NCBI GenBank assembly: GCA_018457135.1
Contig: JAGGDU010000211.1
Location: 1-49,580, forward strand
Source: Trichodesmium erythraeum GBRTRLIN201
GTDB lineage: Bacteria > Cyanobacteriota > Cyanobacteriia > Cyanobacteriales > Microcoleaceae
DNA length: 49,580 bases
Reading direction: 5' to 3'
Under the pieces are notes generated by a model, which had not been told where the DNA came from, did no database searches, and saw only the letters and a program-made list of their open reading frames with translations. Both the position numbers and the translations under genes were made by a program. Below are positions 48,982 to 49,580 of this stretch, one piece after another (the first letter of the stretch is position 1; each line of letters starts with the position of its first letter).

Positions 48982-49580
48982 ATGGAAGAAAAACAACAAA
49001 CAAACATTATACCACAAACTGCAGAGTCACAAACTAACTCAGTAGAAGAAACAGTGGCACCACCTGTAGGACCATCAACTACTACACCACAGGAAACAGT
49101 AACACAATTTCGAGTGCCAGAAACTAGTACTACAGTTGAGAACACAGAAGTGTCAGAAACTACTACAGTTGAGAACACAGAAGTGTCAGAAACTACTAGA
49201 GTTCAGGACACAGTGGTGCAACCTGTAGTACTTCCAACTACTACAGCAAAAGAAATAGGACTGCCACAAACTACTGCAGAAGAGGAAATACTAGTACCAA
49301 AACCTTTAGCTTCAACAAGTATTGCAGAAGAAATAGCAGGAAAAGCAGTTACAGTTCAGGATACAGAAGTGTCAGAAACTACTACAGTTGAGAAAACAGA
49401 AGTGTCAGAAACTACTAGAGTTCAGGACACAGTGGTGCAGCCTGTAGTACTTCCAACTACTACAGCAAAAGAAATAGGACTGCCACAAACTACTGCAGAA
49501 GAGGAAATACTAGTACCAAAACCTTTAGCTTCAACAAGTATTGCAGAAGAAATAGCAGGAAAAGCAGTTACAGTTCAGGA
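48982..49580 (+). CDS. Thr/Glu/Val-rich protein of 73-residue tandem repeats, 3' end outside window
   Basis: Starts at ATG 48982, with GAGGATAT just upstream, and stays open for 199 codons to the window edge. After about 50 residues of Gln/Thr-rich sequence it becomes a tandem repeat of 219 bp (73 residues): TEVSETTTVE(N/K)TEVSETT, RVQDTVVQPVVLPTTTAKEI, LPQTTAEEEILVPKPLASTS and IAEEIAGKAVTVQ. Shorter internal duplications (TTTVENTEVSE twice) are visible. No signal peptide, membrane span or Cys. Composition suggests an extended, low-complexity protein, perhaps surface or structural, but nothing identifies it. Copies differ at very few bases. Confidence 0.75.
   Translation, partial: MEEKQQTNIIPQTAESQTNSVEETVAPPVGPSTTTPQETVTQFRVPETSTTVENTEVSETTTVENTEVSETTRVQDTVVQPVVLPTTTAKEIGLPQTTAEEEILVPKPLASTSIAEEIAGKAVTVQDTEVSETTTVEKTEVSETTRVQDTVVQPVVLPTTTAKEIGLPQTTAEEEILVPKPLASTSIAEEIAGKAVTVQ
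49152..49580. repeat. 219 bp in-frame tandem repeat
   Basis: GTCAGAAACTACTACAGTTG occurs at 49152 and again at 49371, a period of 219 bp. The second copy matches the first almost base for base and runs to the window edge, where a third may begin. Confidence 0.9.

Overview
The window reads as a chromosomal piece of a filamentous marine cyanobacterium, most likely Trichodesmium or a close relative. This is inferred from the AT-rich sequence, scattered HIP1 octamers (GCGATCGC, e.g. near 24003 and 35080), typical cyanobacterial proteins (FtsH2-type protease, PAP/fibrillin, cytochrome c6-like protein, DUF3122, zinc-independent HemB), very long intergenic stretches and many decayed transposases. 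No rRNA, tRNA or CRISPR array was found.

Layout. 1-2331 (minus) is the 5' part of a caspase-like/STAND ATPase gene running off the left edge. 2951-6937 (minus) holds a GH31 enzyme with the signature of alpha-1,4-glucan lyase and, upstream, a cupin-like gene; together they suggest 1,5-anhydrofructose metabolism. 7046-8170 is IS debris. 8304-12182 carries hemC, a metallo-beta-lactamase-like protein, a DUF3122 protein and a cytochrome c6-like protein.

12.6-25.7 kb looks like a metal-homeostasis region. It has a COG0523 (CobW) gene and folE, a separate cluster (FAD oxidoreductase, divergent G3E-type P-loop protein, metallophosphoesterase, a methyltransferase fragment and a ligand-less phosphoesterase paralogue) behind a perfect Fur/Zur-type palindrome, and hemB followed 12 bp later by a dead cobW. 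The cobW and hemB promoters are near-identical (TTGACT-17 bp-TATGAT) with a Zur-like operator over the -10 in each. A glycosyltransferase and a broken TnpB gene lie between these groups.

25.8-31.3 kb (minus) has an MFS transporter overlapping recO, a DeoC homologue that lacks the Schiff-base lysine, rpsU and a ferredoxin/MBL fusion. 31.3-33.4 kb is IS wreckage. 33.4-35.5 kb is tex, split by one in-frame stop. Then come toxin-antitoxin remnants, pepP, a broken restriction-modification system (methylase with an in-frame TAG, endonuclease with a frameshift), ftsH, a chromosomal ParM/actin-like gene with a possible RHH/coiled-coil partner, and a PAP/fibrillin gene. The right edge begins a gene for a Thr/Glu/Val-rich protein built of near-identical 73-residue repeats.

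Repeats are prominent: a roughly 102-108 bp inverted-repeat element (three copies), a diverged roughly 340 bp element upstream of both deoC and the fibrillin gene, another palindromic MITE, and short tandem repeats. The strongest leads are the twin Zur-like promoters with the adjacent metal cluster, and the cyanobacterial glucan lyase with its cupin neighbour. All functional statements come from reading motifs by eye; no database search was run.
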